Part shown: positions 6,443 to 12,130 of the stretch, one piece after another
Layout of the letters: every line of letters begins with the position of its first letter
How positions within the stretch are numbered: the stretch's first letter is position 1
Assembly: GCA_031275035.1 (NCBI GenBank)
Contig: JAISPH010000014.1
Location: 1 to 12,130 of the forward strand
Length of the DNA stretch: 12,130 nucleotides
Direction of reading: 5' to 3'
DNA from: Treponema sp.
Lineage (GTDB): Bacteria > Spirochaetota > Spirochaetia > Treponematales > Breznakiellaceae
Position numbers and translations under genes: made by a program
Notes under the pieces: model-generated
What the model saw: only the letters and a program-made list of their open reading frames with translations
Databases searched by the model: none
Told to the model about the DNA's origin: nothing

Positions 6443-8248
6443 ATGAAAACCAAATTACTATGGCCGGCGCTCTTTGGCCTGCTGTTGATCTTCGGCCTGC
6501 TGGCCGCAGGCTGTCCTACCCCGAATAACCCGGATAATGAAGAAGATGAGAAGGAGAAATCCGGCATCAGCGGCAAGCCGGTTATCATCGCCCAGCCGTT
6601 GAGCGGTTTTTACAACGTGGGCGATGCCATAGAGGTAGTTGTCGGCGCCCAATCGCCGGACGGCGGCGTGTTGACGTATCAATGGTACAAAGCCAATTCT
6701 GCCGATTCAAGCGGCGACAAGCTGGAGAATGCAACCAGCGCTTCGTATCAGCCCGCCAATACTGCCGCCGGGGACACATTCTATTATTGTGTGGTTACCA
6801 ACACCAATGAAACAAAGCAAACATCGGCAACCCAGCAAAGCTTGACCGCGAAGATCGCCATTCTTCCGGCAAACGAAACGTTTACCGCTCAAACCACGGT
6901 TACGGTTGACACGGCGACCAGAAATCAGTATGTCCGTGGCTTTGGCGGTATGTATACCCTCTGGACCAATGTTCCCGATCTTACGCTCAAAGATATAGAG
7001 ACCATGTTTGATCCTGACGGACAGTGTGGCTACAATATGCTGCGGATCATGATCCCATGCCTCAACACGGATATCGTTCAGGCAATGGATGACATTATCA
7101 GCGGCGATTATGACAACTACAATTCCGACGATGTTGACAATACGGATTACTTCAAACTGGTCAAATACGTCAACCAAAAAAACGGCTATGTGCTGGCAAG
7201 CCCCTGGAGCCCTCCGGCAGAGTGGAAGTCGGGCGGTACCATTAACGGCCAAGAATACCTTTTACCAGCTTATTACGGAGATTACGCGGATTACCTGAAA
7301 GCGTTCTGCAAAAAAATGTACGACGAAGGCGCGCCGATTTACGCGGTTTCCATTCAGAACGAACCGAATTACCCGGCGAACTATGACGGTTGCGACTGGT
7401 CTGATAACGAGATGCGGGACTTCTTTAAGCAGGTCGGCCACTTTACCGACGGAGTCCCCGGGTATGGCGGCGGCCAGGCAATTCCTGTGGTGTTGACCAT
7501 GAACGGCGAATCGGCCAATAACACCAACATCAACAACGCCGCGCTGAATGACCCCGCATCACGGGCGGCAATAGATCTTATTGGCCGGCACATCTATGGA
7601 AACCAGCAAAGTAATTACTGGGGTGGCACCGTTGTCAATAAAGAAAAAGAAGTCTGGATGACCGAGCATAACATCAACGGCGGCAATGATACCAATTATC
7701 CCAACGATTCAACCTGGAACTATGTGTGGAAGTTCATGAATGATGTCGATCTCACTATCCGCTTGAACAATGAAAGCGCCTTTATCTGGTGGACGGCAAA
7801 ACGTTTTTACAGCATGTTGGGGGGGGGTGAGTACGGGACTGTCGATGGCAAGATAACGCCCCGCGGCTACGGCCTTGCCCATTATGCCAAGGTTGCCAAG
7901 GAGACCTGGCGCGTGGGCGTTACGGTTACCGGTACGACAAATGTCAACAATACAAGCTTTAATCTGGACAGCACCGCGGCAAAAATAACCGCCTTTGAGT
8001 CTGAGGACCACAACTCAATCAGTCTGGTTATATTTACGCCTACCACCACCAGCGGCGGCAGCGGCGTTGATCTGGGTTGGGTAAAAATTGAACTACCCAA
8101 TGACTTTACCGTAAGATCCGCAACGGCCATACGGTCCACCGCATCGGCGCAGGGCAAAAACGAAACGGTAATGGTGGACAGGAGTAAAAACGCCGTATAT
8201 GTCGAGGTTCCGCCCAGTAACATAGTTTCGGTCAAGGTGACCAAATAA
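6443..8248 (+). CDS. GH30-family glycoside hydrolase lipoprotein with N-terminal Ig-like domain
   Basis: This 601-residue protein has a lipoprotein signal with lipobox LAAGC (Cys 24) and an acidic linker. Residues about 44-140 form an Ig-like domain (TYQWYK around W81, FYYCVVTNTN near the end), as in the preceding lipoprotein. The catalytic TIM barrel begins near 150. GFGGMYTLW starts at 166 and SPWSPPAEWKSGG at 253. IQNEPNYP carries the predicted acid/base E307, and VWMTEHNINGG carries the predicted nucleophile E408. The spacing of 101 residues and these motifs fit clan A family GH30. A beta-sandwich typical of the family follows from about 495. GH30 enzymes include glucuronoxylanases, other xylanases, glucosidases and beta-1,6-glucanases; the subfamily cannot be fixed here, so a xylan substrate is only a suggestion. 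Lipidation indicates a membrane anchor, probably at the outer surface. A G9 tract lies at codons 459-462. Confidence 0.9.
   Translation: MKTKLLWPALFGLLLIFGLLAAGCPTPNNPDNEEDEKEKSGISGKPVIIAQPLSGFYNVGDAIEVVVGAQSPDGGVLTYQWYKANSADSSGDKLENATSASYQPANTAAGDTFYYCVVTNTNETKQTSATQQSLTAKIAILPANETFTAQTTVTVDTATRNQYVRGFGGMYTLWTNVPDLTLKDIETMFDPDGQCGYNMLRIMIPCLNTDIVQAMDDIISGDYDNYNSDDVDNTDYFKLVKYVNQKNGYVLASPWSPPAEWKSGGTINGQEYLLPAYYGDYADYLKAFCKKMYDEGAPIYAVSIQNEPNYPANYDGCDWSDNEMRDFFKQVGHFTDGVPGYGGGQAIPVVLTMNGESANNTNINNAALNDPASRAAIDLIGRHIYGNQQSNYWGGTVVNKEKEVWMTEHNINGGNDTNYPNDSTWNYVWKFMNDVDLTIRLNNESAFIWWTAKRFYSMLGGGEYGTVDGKITPRGYGLAHYAKVAKETWRVGVTVTGTTNVNNTSFNLDSTAAKITAFESEDHNSISLVIFTPTTTSGGSGVDLGWVKIELPNDFTVRSATAIRSTASAQGKNETVMVDRSKNAVYVEVPPSNIVSVKVTK
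7819..7827 (+). repeat. G9 tract inside the GH30 gene
   Basis: Nine consecutive G encode part of LGGGE at about residues 459-462, after the nucleophile E408. The frame is intact here, because family-like sequence continues (KITPRGYGLAHYAKVAK). Gain or loss of a base would remove the end of the barrel and the C-terminal beta domain. Confidence 0.9.
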
Positions 8249-8271
8249 ACACCGGGCCGGTATAAATCCAT

Positions 8272-8304
8272 GCCGGTATGGGTTTTATCCCGTACCGGCT
8301 TTTT
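8272..8304 (+). terminator. Intrinsic terminator of the GH30 gene
   Basis: GCCGGTATGGG (8272-8282) pairs with CCCGTACCGGC (8289-8299), an 11-bp stem with one G-U pair and a six-base loop, followed by TTTTT. It lies 24 bases after the GH30 stop and 26 bases before the next start, so the barrel gene needs its own promoter or depends on read-through. Confidence 0.85.
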
Positions 8305-8329
8305 AATATGTGGTAAAGGAGAACGACCC

Positions 8330-9463
8330 ATGAAAAAGTTAGCTGCCCTTGCAATTTTTATAACCCTAATTTCCGCTTTTGTTTTTTCCCAGGAAGATGG
8401 CTTAACCATCAGCGGCGAGGTTAAAACCGGATTGTATTGGGAAGAAACAAAAGATGAAGGCAAGGACCCGGAGGCAACCATTAAGTTTTACAACAACGAC
8501 GATGCTGGCTCCGGATCCGGCCGTTTTCGGCTGAATCTGCAATACGAAAAAAACAACATCGGGATGAAAACGCGGATTGAGTTGGGCACCTTGACGGTTA
8601 CGGATCCCGAATTGACGTATGCCTTTGGCTACGGCAGATTTTTTGATCAACAGCTGGAATTGTCCATCGGCAAACTGGGGGCCTCTCCCTGGGGAACCGG
8701 CGGCCCGGAAATGTGGGCGGAACTGGAAAGCCTTGTACATGGAGGTATGCGTGTTGAGTATAAACCGTCATGGCTGCCCGGTCTAAACGCCGGCTTTGTG
8801 CTGAACCACTACGATAGTCCCAGCGACGCCGGTTTTGGCGGCGCAAAAAACGTAACCCTTGCCGTTATTTTGCAGGAAACGGTACTGGGCGTTTCCTATG
8901 ACCATGAACTGTTTGCGGGTACTTTTGCGTATCGCCTGGACAGTGAAGGCGACCGCCGGGATCGCGGTACTACCGGCAAAGAAGGCGATGAAATGCTGTA
9001 CCGGCTTGAAGAACGGGTGCTTAAAAATTACCTGCCCGGCCTGAGGATTTGGGCCAATGGTTCATGGGAGGGAGTTGGCGCAGAAGCGGAAGACTGCATT
9101 CGCTATCTGAACTGGCTGTACGGCGAATACGCGCCGGATAATTTTACCGCGCAGCTCCGGCTTGGGTACGATGTTATTTCAAACCGCAGTATTCTGCATG
9201 TACGCCCCAGTTTTTATTATCATCTTTTTAATAAACTCTTGAGCACGGGAATTTCGTTTACCTTTGCCCAGGATTTTGGCGAAGGTAAAATGTACGCCGA
9301 TTCTCCCTTCCTGTACTGGTTTTTCGAACCGCAGGTTAAGATAAACTTCGGCAATATGTACGTGGCCTTTGTGTACCACTACGGGGACGAGTACAAGTAC
9401 CATACCGATCCTCCCAAACAGCGGCTCCAGTGGTTCAACCTGCGCATGGTCCTGACGTTCTAA
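8330..9463 (+). CDS. Predicted outer-membrane beta-barrel protein (porin-like)
   Basis: The start at 8330 follows a good ribosome site (AAGGAGA, 8316-8322); an upstream in-frame ATG at 8270 lies at the edge of the terminator and is rejected. The 377-residue product has a signal peptide ending in VFS, with likely cleavage before Gln 21. The mature part is made of alternating polar and hydrophobic strands rich in Tyr, Trp and Gly (FRLNLQYEK, GMKTRIELG, LRLGYDVIS, VRPSFYYHL, QVKINFGNMYVAFVYHYG). It ends in LRMVLTF, with the terminal Phe expected of proteins inserted by the barrel-assembly machinery. I do not recognise a named family. Its position after the GH30 gene and before a surface lipoprotein suggests a route for oligosaccharides or a surface partner. 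A deleted relative is present at 11810-11886. Confidence 0.75.
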   Translation: MKKLAALAIFITLISAFVFSQEDGLTISGEVKTGLYWEETKDEGKDPEATIKFYNNDDAGSGSGRFRLNLQYEKNNIGMKTRIELGTLTVTDPELTYAFGYGRFFDQQLELSIGKLGASPWGTGGPEMWAELESLVHGGMRVEYKPSWLPGLNAGFVLNHYDSPSDAGFGGAKNVTLAVILQETVLGVSYDHELFAGTFAYRLDSEGDRRDRGTTGKEGDEMLYRLEERVLKNYLPGLRIWANGSWEGVGAEAEDCIRYLNWLYGEYAPDNFTAQLRLGYDVISNRSILHVRPSFYYHLFNKLLSTGISFTFAQDFGEGKMYADSPFLYWFFEPQVKINFGNMYVAFVYHYGDEYKYHTDPPKQRLQWFNLRMVLTF

Positions 9464-9464
9464 A

Positions 9465-9469
9465 AGGAG
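9465..9469 (+). promoter_or_regulatory. Ribosome binding site of the CotH-type gene
   Basis: AGGAG lies in the 12-base gap between the barrel gene stop and ATG 9476. This supports co-transcription of the two genes as one unit. Confidence 0.8.
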
Positions 9470-9475
9470 TATAGA

Positions 9476-11650
9476 ATGAAAAAGACTCTAAAAGCGTTGA
9501 ATAAATTTATATCGGCGGTTTTTGTCTTGCTTTTATCCCTAGTCCTGATCCCGGGATCCTGTGAAACAGGATTGAGCGGGAGTAATAACACCACTGACAC
9601 TGGAGAAAATGAAGAAGAGAGGCAAATGCGGATTCTTATCCTCCAGGTTTACGGTACCGGTAATAAAGTCGATGGGGCGGTTTCCCATTCCTTTATTGAG
9701 CTGTACAACAACGGAGAAGCCGATGTTGATTTAACCGGTTATTCCCTCCAATACAGCGAAGGAGGAACGGAATGGGTAAAGCTCGATCTGGAAGGTACGG
9801 CTAAAGCCAAATGCTCCTTCCTTATTCTGGGCAGCAAGAAAAATACTACCTCTCCCCGGCTGGACATACCCGATGCTCACGCCGACCAGATTTGGGACAA
9901 CATGACCATGAGCAATAAGAACTTCAAGCTCTGCCTTATCAAGAGCACGGAAACCCTGACGGCGGTGAATCCCTTTGACACCGATGGAGCGGGAACCATG
10001 GCGGCCGGTTATGCGGATATGTTTGGTTCCATCGACAACGATTCCGCCTCATTACCGGCGGAGGAAATTACCGTTTCTATTGACGGTTTTGAAGGCGAAG
10101 CGGGGGTTTATCTGTCCAAACAGAAATCGGCTCGCCGTAAAAACCTTGAAGACACGGACAACAATAAAAACGACTTCGAGGCCGTTGATTTCCGCTCCTC
10201 TCCCCAGGGGATTTCCAATGAAGAACTTGTATATTACGGTCCCAAAAACACCGCCAGAGGCCAGTGGAACCCCGTATATGTCCCCCCGGAAGAGATTGAA
10301 ACACCGCCTGAGGGTAGTGACAACAGTTTTCTCGCATTTAACGAGTCCGATGCCGGCTCAGGCCTGCCGGTTATCAAAATCGACACCGATGGGCAGAGCA
10401 TTCCGGTAAGAGAAGAATACACCCCCGGTTCCATAACCTCAAAGCATATCTTTGACTGGATAGAGGGAGTACGGTTTGTTCTGTACGATGCAGATGGTAA
10501 AAAGCTCCTTGAGGGGGAAACGGAGATGAAGGGCCGGGGCAACAGTACCTGGAACCTGGAAAAAAAGCCCTATAACCTCAAGTTACGATCAAAGGCTTCT
10601 GTTTTAGGCATGCCTTCGCACAAGCGCTGGGCACTACTGGCTAATCACTACGACAGGAGCCTCTTACGTACGGAGGTCGCCATCAAGCTGGGAGAAATTT
10701 TCAATAACATGGCATGGCGTCCCCACGCCGAGGCGGTCGCATTCTTTATGAACGGCACATATCAGGGGGCGTATCAAATAATCGAGAATATCAAAATTGA
10801 TGAAAACCGGGTTGATATAGACGATATAAGCGCCGATAACCCCGGGGGAGGCTATATCCTTGAAATTGATCAGAGAAAGGGGGAAGACTTTAATTTTACC
10901 ACAACCAACGGCGTCGTCTTTTGTTCTTCTGACCCCGATGATGTTCTGGAAGATGTGATTACCAGCGAGAACAGGACCGTATTCGCCAAGATACAGGCCG
11001 ATGTACAGGCCGCTGAAGACGCTCTGTACGGCAGCGACTTTACGGATTCGGAAACCGGCTACCGCAACTACCTGGATGTCGATTCCTTCATCGACTGGTA
11101 TCTGGTGAACGAAATCACCAAGAATCCTGATGCCATATTTTATTCCAGCGTGTACATCTACTATGATCCTGTCAAAAAACTATACTGCATGGGGCCAATC
11201 TGGGATTTTGATATTTCCCTGGGTAATGCATCGGGCGGGCCGAGCAGCAGTTACAGCAGCTCATACAGCGGTTTTTATGTGAAGAACGCATACAATACCG
11301 GCGGCAGTTATGATTATAGTAGTTGGCCGTGGACACAACTCCCGCAGAAACAGAGTAACTGGCTGTACCGCCTTTTCCAAGATCCCTGGTTTGTGTCCCA
11401 GGTTAAGAGCCGGTGGAACGCAAAAAAAGCCGATCTGGCGGGCTTTGCGACCTATATTGACCAGCGGGCGGCGTATCTGGAAAACGCCCAAAAGGTCAAT
11501 TTCCAGAAGTGGAATATCCTTAACAGCAATTTCGGCTACGGTGTTCTGGCGTCAGGCAGCGCTACCACTTATGCTGCCCAGGTTGAGTATGTCAAAAATT
11601 TTCTGGCGCAACGGGTAAGCTGGCTTGATACCGCCATAAACGGCTTGTAG
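9476..11650 (+). CDS. Lipoprotein with lamin-tail-like domain fused to a CotH-type kinase domain
   Basis: This 724-residue protein has a lipoprotein signal with lipobox IPGSC (Cys 29) and an acidic linker. Residues about 52-180 look like a lamin-tail domain: ILILQVYG, then SFIELYNNGEADVDLTGYSL and a W-containing strand. Residues about 295-665 form a CotH domain. MKGRGNSTWNLEKKPYNLKL begins at 351, RWALLANHYDRSLLR lies at 384-398, GAYQIIENIKIDENRVDI follows, and GGGYILEID lies at 457-465. Then come WYLVNEITKNPD and GPIWDFDISLG at 573-583, whose acidic residues fit the metal and phosphate site of the family. CotH of Bacillus is an atypical protein kinase for spore-coat proteins. Here the protein is lipidated, so any phosphorylation would act on exported partners, perhaps the barrel gene product or the glycan-binding lipoproteins (inference). 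A Ser-rich stretch follows WDFD at about 584-597. Confidence 0.88.
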   Translation: MKKTLKALNKFISAVFVLLLSLVLIPGSCETGLSGSNNTTDTGENEEERQMRILILQVYGTGNKVDGAVSHSFIELYNNGEADVDLTGYSLQYSEGGTEWVKLDLEGTAKAKCSFLILGSKKNTTSPRLDIPDAHADQIWDNMTMSNKNFKLCLIKSTETLTAVNPFDTDGAGTMAAGYADMFGSIDNDSASLPAEEITVSIDGFEGEAGVYLSKQKSARRKNLEDTDNNKNDFEAVDFRSSPQGISNEELVYYGPKNTARGQWNPVYVPPEEIETPPEGSDNSFLAFNESDAGSGLPVIKIDTDGQSIPVREEYTPGSITSKHIFDWIEGVRFVLYDADGKKLLEGETEMKGRGNSTWNLEKKPYNLKLRSKASVLGMPSHKRWALLANHYDRSLLRTEVAIKLGEIFNNMAWRPHAEAVAFFMNGTYQGAYQIIENIKIDENRVDIDDISADNPGGGYILEIDQRKGEDFNFTTTNGVVFCSSDPDDVLEDVITSENRTVFAKIQADVQAAEDALYGSDFTDSETGYRNYLDVDSFIDWYLVNEITKNPDAIFYSSVYIYYDPVKKLYCMGPIWDFDISLGNASGGPSSSYSSSYSGFYVKNAYNTGGSYDYSSWPWTQLPQKQSNWLYRLFQDPWFVSQVKSRWNAKKADLAGFATYIDQRAAYLENAQKVNFQKWNILNSNFGYGVLASGSATTYAAQVEYVKNFLAQRVSWLDTAINGL

Positions 11651-11651
11651 G

Positions 11652-11688
11652 CCGTGCGGGCGGTTCCTGCCAACGGGAAGTTTTTTTT
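11652..11688 (+). terminator. Probable intrinsic terminator of the barrel/CotH unit
   Basis: The sequence just after the stop can fold by pairing CCGT with ACGG and GGC with GCC around an asymmetric internal loop, and a run of eight T (11681-11688) follows. The stem is imperfect, but the T-tract and position support a terminator. Confidence 0.5.
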
Positions 11689-11698
11689 CGTGACCGGG

Positions 11699-11730
11699 GT
11701 TTTCCGAAAAACCAAAGGTTGGAGGAAAGC
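11699..11730 (+). promoter_or_regulatory. Diverged leader hairpin, copy 5
   Basis: TTTCC (11701-11705) pairs with GGAAA (11724-11728), and AACC pairs with GGTT around an AAA loop. The ends match the copy-3 leader (TTTTCC at the left; GGAAAAGGCTCTG there against GGAAAGCTCCG here), but the inner core differs. There is no intact gene downstream. It may be the leader of the gene whose remnant lies at 11810-11886. Confidence 0.35.
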
Positions 11731-11733
11731 TCC

Positions 11734-11802
11734 GTCCGCGGATTTCCACGGATTGCTGTAACCAGATTCCCTTAATCTGTAAAATCCGCATAATCCGTGG
11801 AC
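11734..11802. repeat. Nested palindromic repeat of about 69 bases
   Basis: Three coaxial stems can form: GTCCGCGGATT with AATCCGTGGAC (11 bp, one G-U pair), CGGATT with AATCCG, and CAGATT with AATCTG around a CCCTT loop. The repeated GGATT/AATCC units resemble short interspersed palindromic repeats known from many bacterial genomes. No coding sequence or transposase is linked to it. It lies between the diverged leader hairpin and the barrel-gene remnant. Confidence 0.7.
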
Positions 11803-11809
11803 TGTTGTA

Positions 11810-11886
11810 TATCGTCTGAACAGCGAAGAGGATCGCCGGGACAGCGGCTCCAGTGGTTCAGCCTGCGCATGGCCCTGATGTTCTAA
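11810..11886 (+). pseudogene. Deletion-scarred remnant of a second barrel gene
   Basis: Two pieces related to the barrel gene at 8330-9463 are joined here. Positions 11810-11842 match 8930-8962 at 26 of 33 bases (YRLNSEEDRRD against YRLDSEGDRRD). Positions 11842-11886 match 9419-9463, including the stop codon, at 42 of 45 bases (QRLQWFSLRMALMF against QRLQWFNLRMVLTF). About 456 bases present between these parts in the intact gene are missing, and the two pieces are in different frames. Most differences in the first piece are synonymous, so it derives from a related gene that was once functional rather than a fresh copy. Confidence 0.8.
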
Positions 11887-11890
11887 CCGG

Positions 11891-11925
11891 CGCTGAAAAC
11901 GCCGCCTGTGCCGGCGTTTTCAGCG
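11891..11925. terminator. Perfect 14-bp hairpin after the barrel remnant
   Basis: CGCTGAAAACGCCG (11891-11904) pairs perfectly with CGGCGTTTTCAGCG (11912-11925) around a seven-base loop. It begins four bases after the remnant's stop codon, where a terminator of the lost gene would be. There is no external T-tract on either side, so it may be a bidirectional or factor-assisted terminator. Confidence 0.55.
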
Positions 11926-12130
11926 TAAACATTACGATAATCAGCAAACAGGTAAAGAAATGGCGTTATTTGATAAAAATTAAGCAATCTTTGATTAGCG
12001 TTATTTTTTGACAGCGGTATAATATCAGTAGTTAGTGTCTGTCTATAAAGTCAATTAATTTCCGCTAATACAACTCCCGTCATAACCCGGAAGTTGTAAG
12101 CAATAACACTCCAAAATACCTTTTGTCTAT
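11926..12130. other. AT-rich stretch without a recognisable gene
   Basis: No frame of useful length with a ribosome site was found, and no tRNA-like fold was seen. An imperfect hairpin lies at 12069-12098 (TACAACT with AGTTGTA, plus CCG with CGG and one mismatch). TATAAT occurs at 12018-12023 without a well-spaced -35 box. The stretch may be the upstream region of a gene beyond the window. Confidence 0.5.

Noticed and set aside
8270..8329. Upstream in-frame ATG extending the barrel protein by 20 residues
   Set aside because: The added part is the terminator of the preceding gene. ATG 8330 has a good ribosome site and begins a clean signal peptide.
7882..8481. Minus-strand frame of 199 codons across the GH30 end and the barrel start
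   Set aside because: It crosses a terminator and two plus-strand genes and has no recognisable motif.
11945..11986. Small frame beginning ATGGCG near 11960 with an AGGTAAAG-like site
   Set aside because: It ends after seven codons and has no supporting context.
12008..12023. TTGACA followed by TATAAT as a promoter
   Set aside because: Only four bases separate the two boxes, far less than the usual 16-18, and no gene follows within the window.

Overview
The window looks like part of a polysaccharide-utilisation region from a free-living or gut-associated spirochaete, most likely a Treponema-like bacterium of the termite-gut type. This is inference from the layout: base composition near half G+C by eye, several lipoproteins with short positively charged N-termini, an Lpl/Ytc-type sugar importer, treponeme-like barrel proteins, and no SusC/SusD pair. 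No rRNA, tRNA, CRISPR array, transposase or integrase was seen. A pure run of 14 G at the left edge suggests a contig end.

Layout: (1) On the minus strand, positions 1-629 hold the N-terminal sensor part of an AraC-type regulator that runs off the left edge. (2) Divergent to it, 849-4394 is a three-gene ABC importer unit: a solute-binding lipoprotein and two permeases whose genes overlap by four bases. No ATPase gene is present. (3) At 4568-6328 is a multidomain lipoprotein with two cadherin-like repeats, an Ig-like domain and an unidentified C-terminal beta-rich domain. (4) At 6443-8248 is a GH30-family glycosidase lipoprotein carrying the same kind of Ig-like domain, with both catalytic glutamates visible. 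(5) At 8330-9463 and 9476-11650 are a predicted outer-membrane barrel and, 12 bases later, a lipoprotein that fuses a lamin-tail-like domain to a CotH-type kinase domain. (6) Positions 11651-12130 hold no intact gene. They contain a possible terminator, a degenerate leader hairpin, a nested palindromic repeat, a deletion-scarred remnant of a second barrel gene of the same family, and a perfect 14-bp hairpin.

How the genes may work together (inference): the surface lipoproteins bind and cut a beta-linked polysaccharide, possibly xylan. The barrel could let oligosaccharides through the outer membrane, the binding protein and permeases would import them, and the AraC protein would control expression. 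The CotH protein may phosphorylate exported or surface proteins.

The most unusual signal is a family of leader hairpins. Two perfect copies at 4510-4535 and 6388-6415 and one near-perfect copy at 741-771 share the core AAACTTCAGTTT, while their outer arms differ in sequence but remain complementary. A degenerate copy lies at 799-827 and a more diverged one at 11699-11730. Four of the five lie upstream of the first gene of a transcription unit, and the part after the hairpin is also partly conserved. This looks like a structured leader element or a structure-conserved palindromic repeat family.
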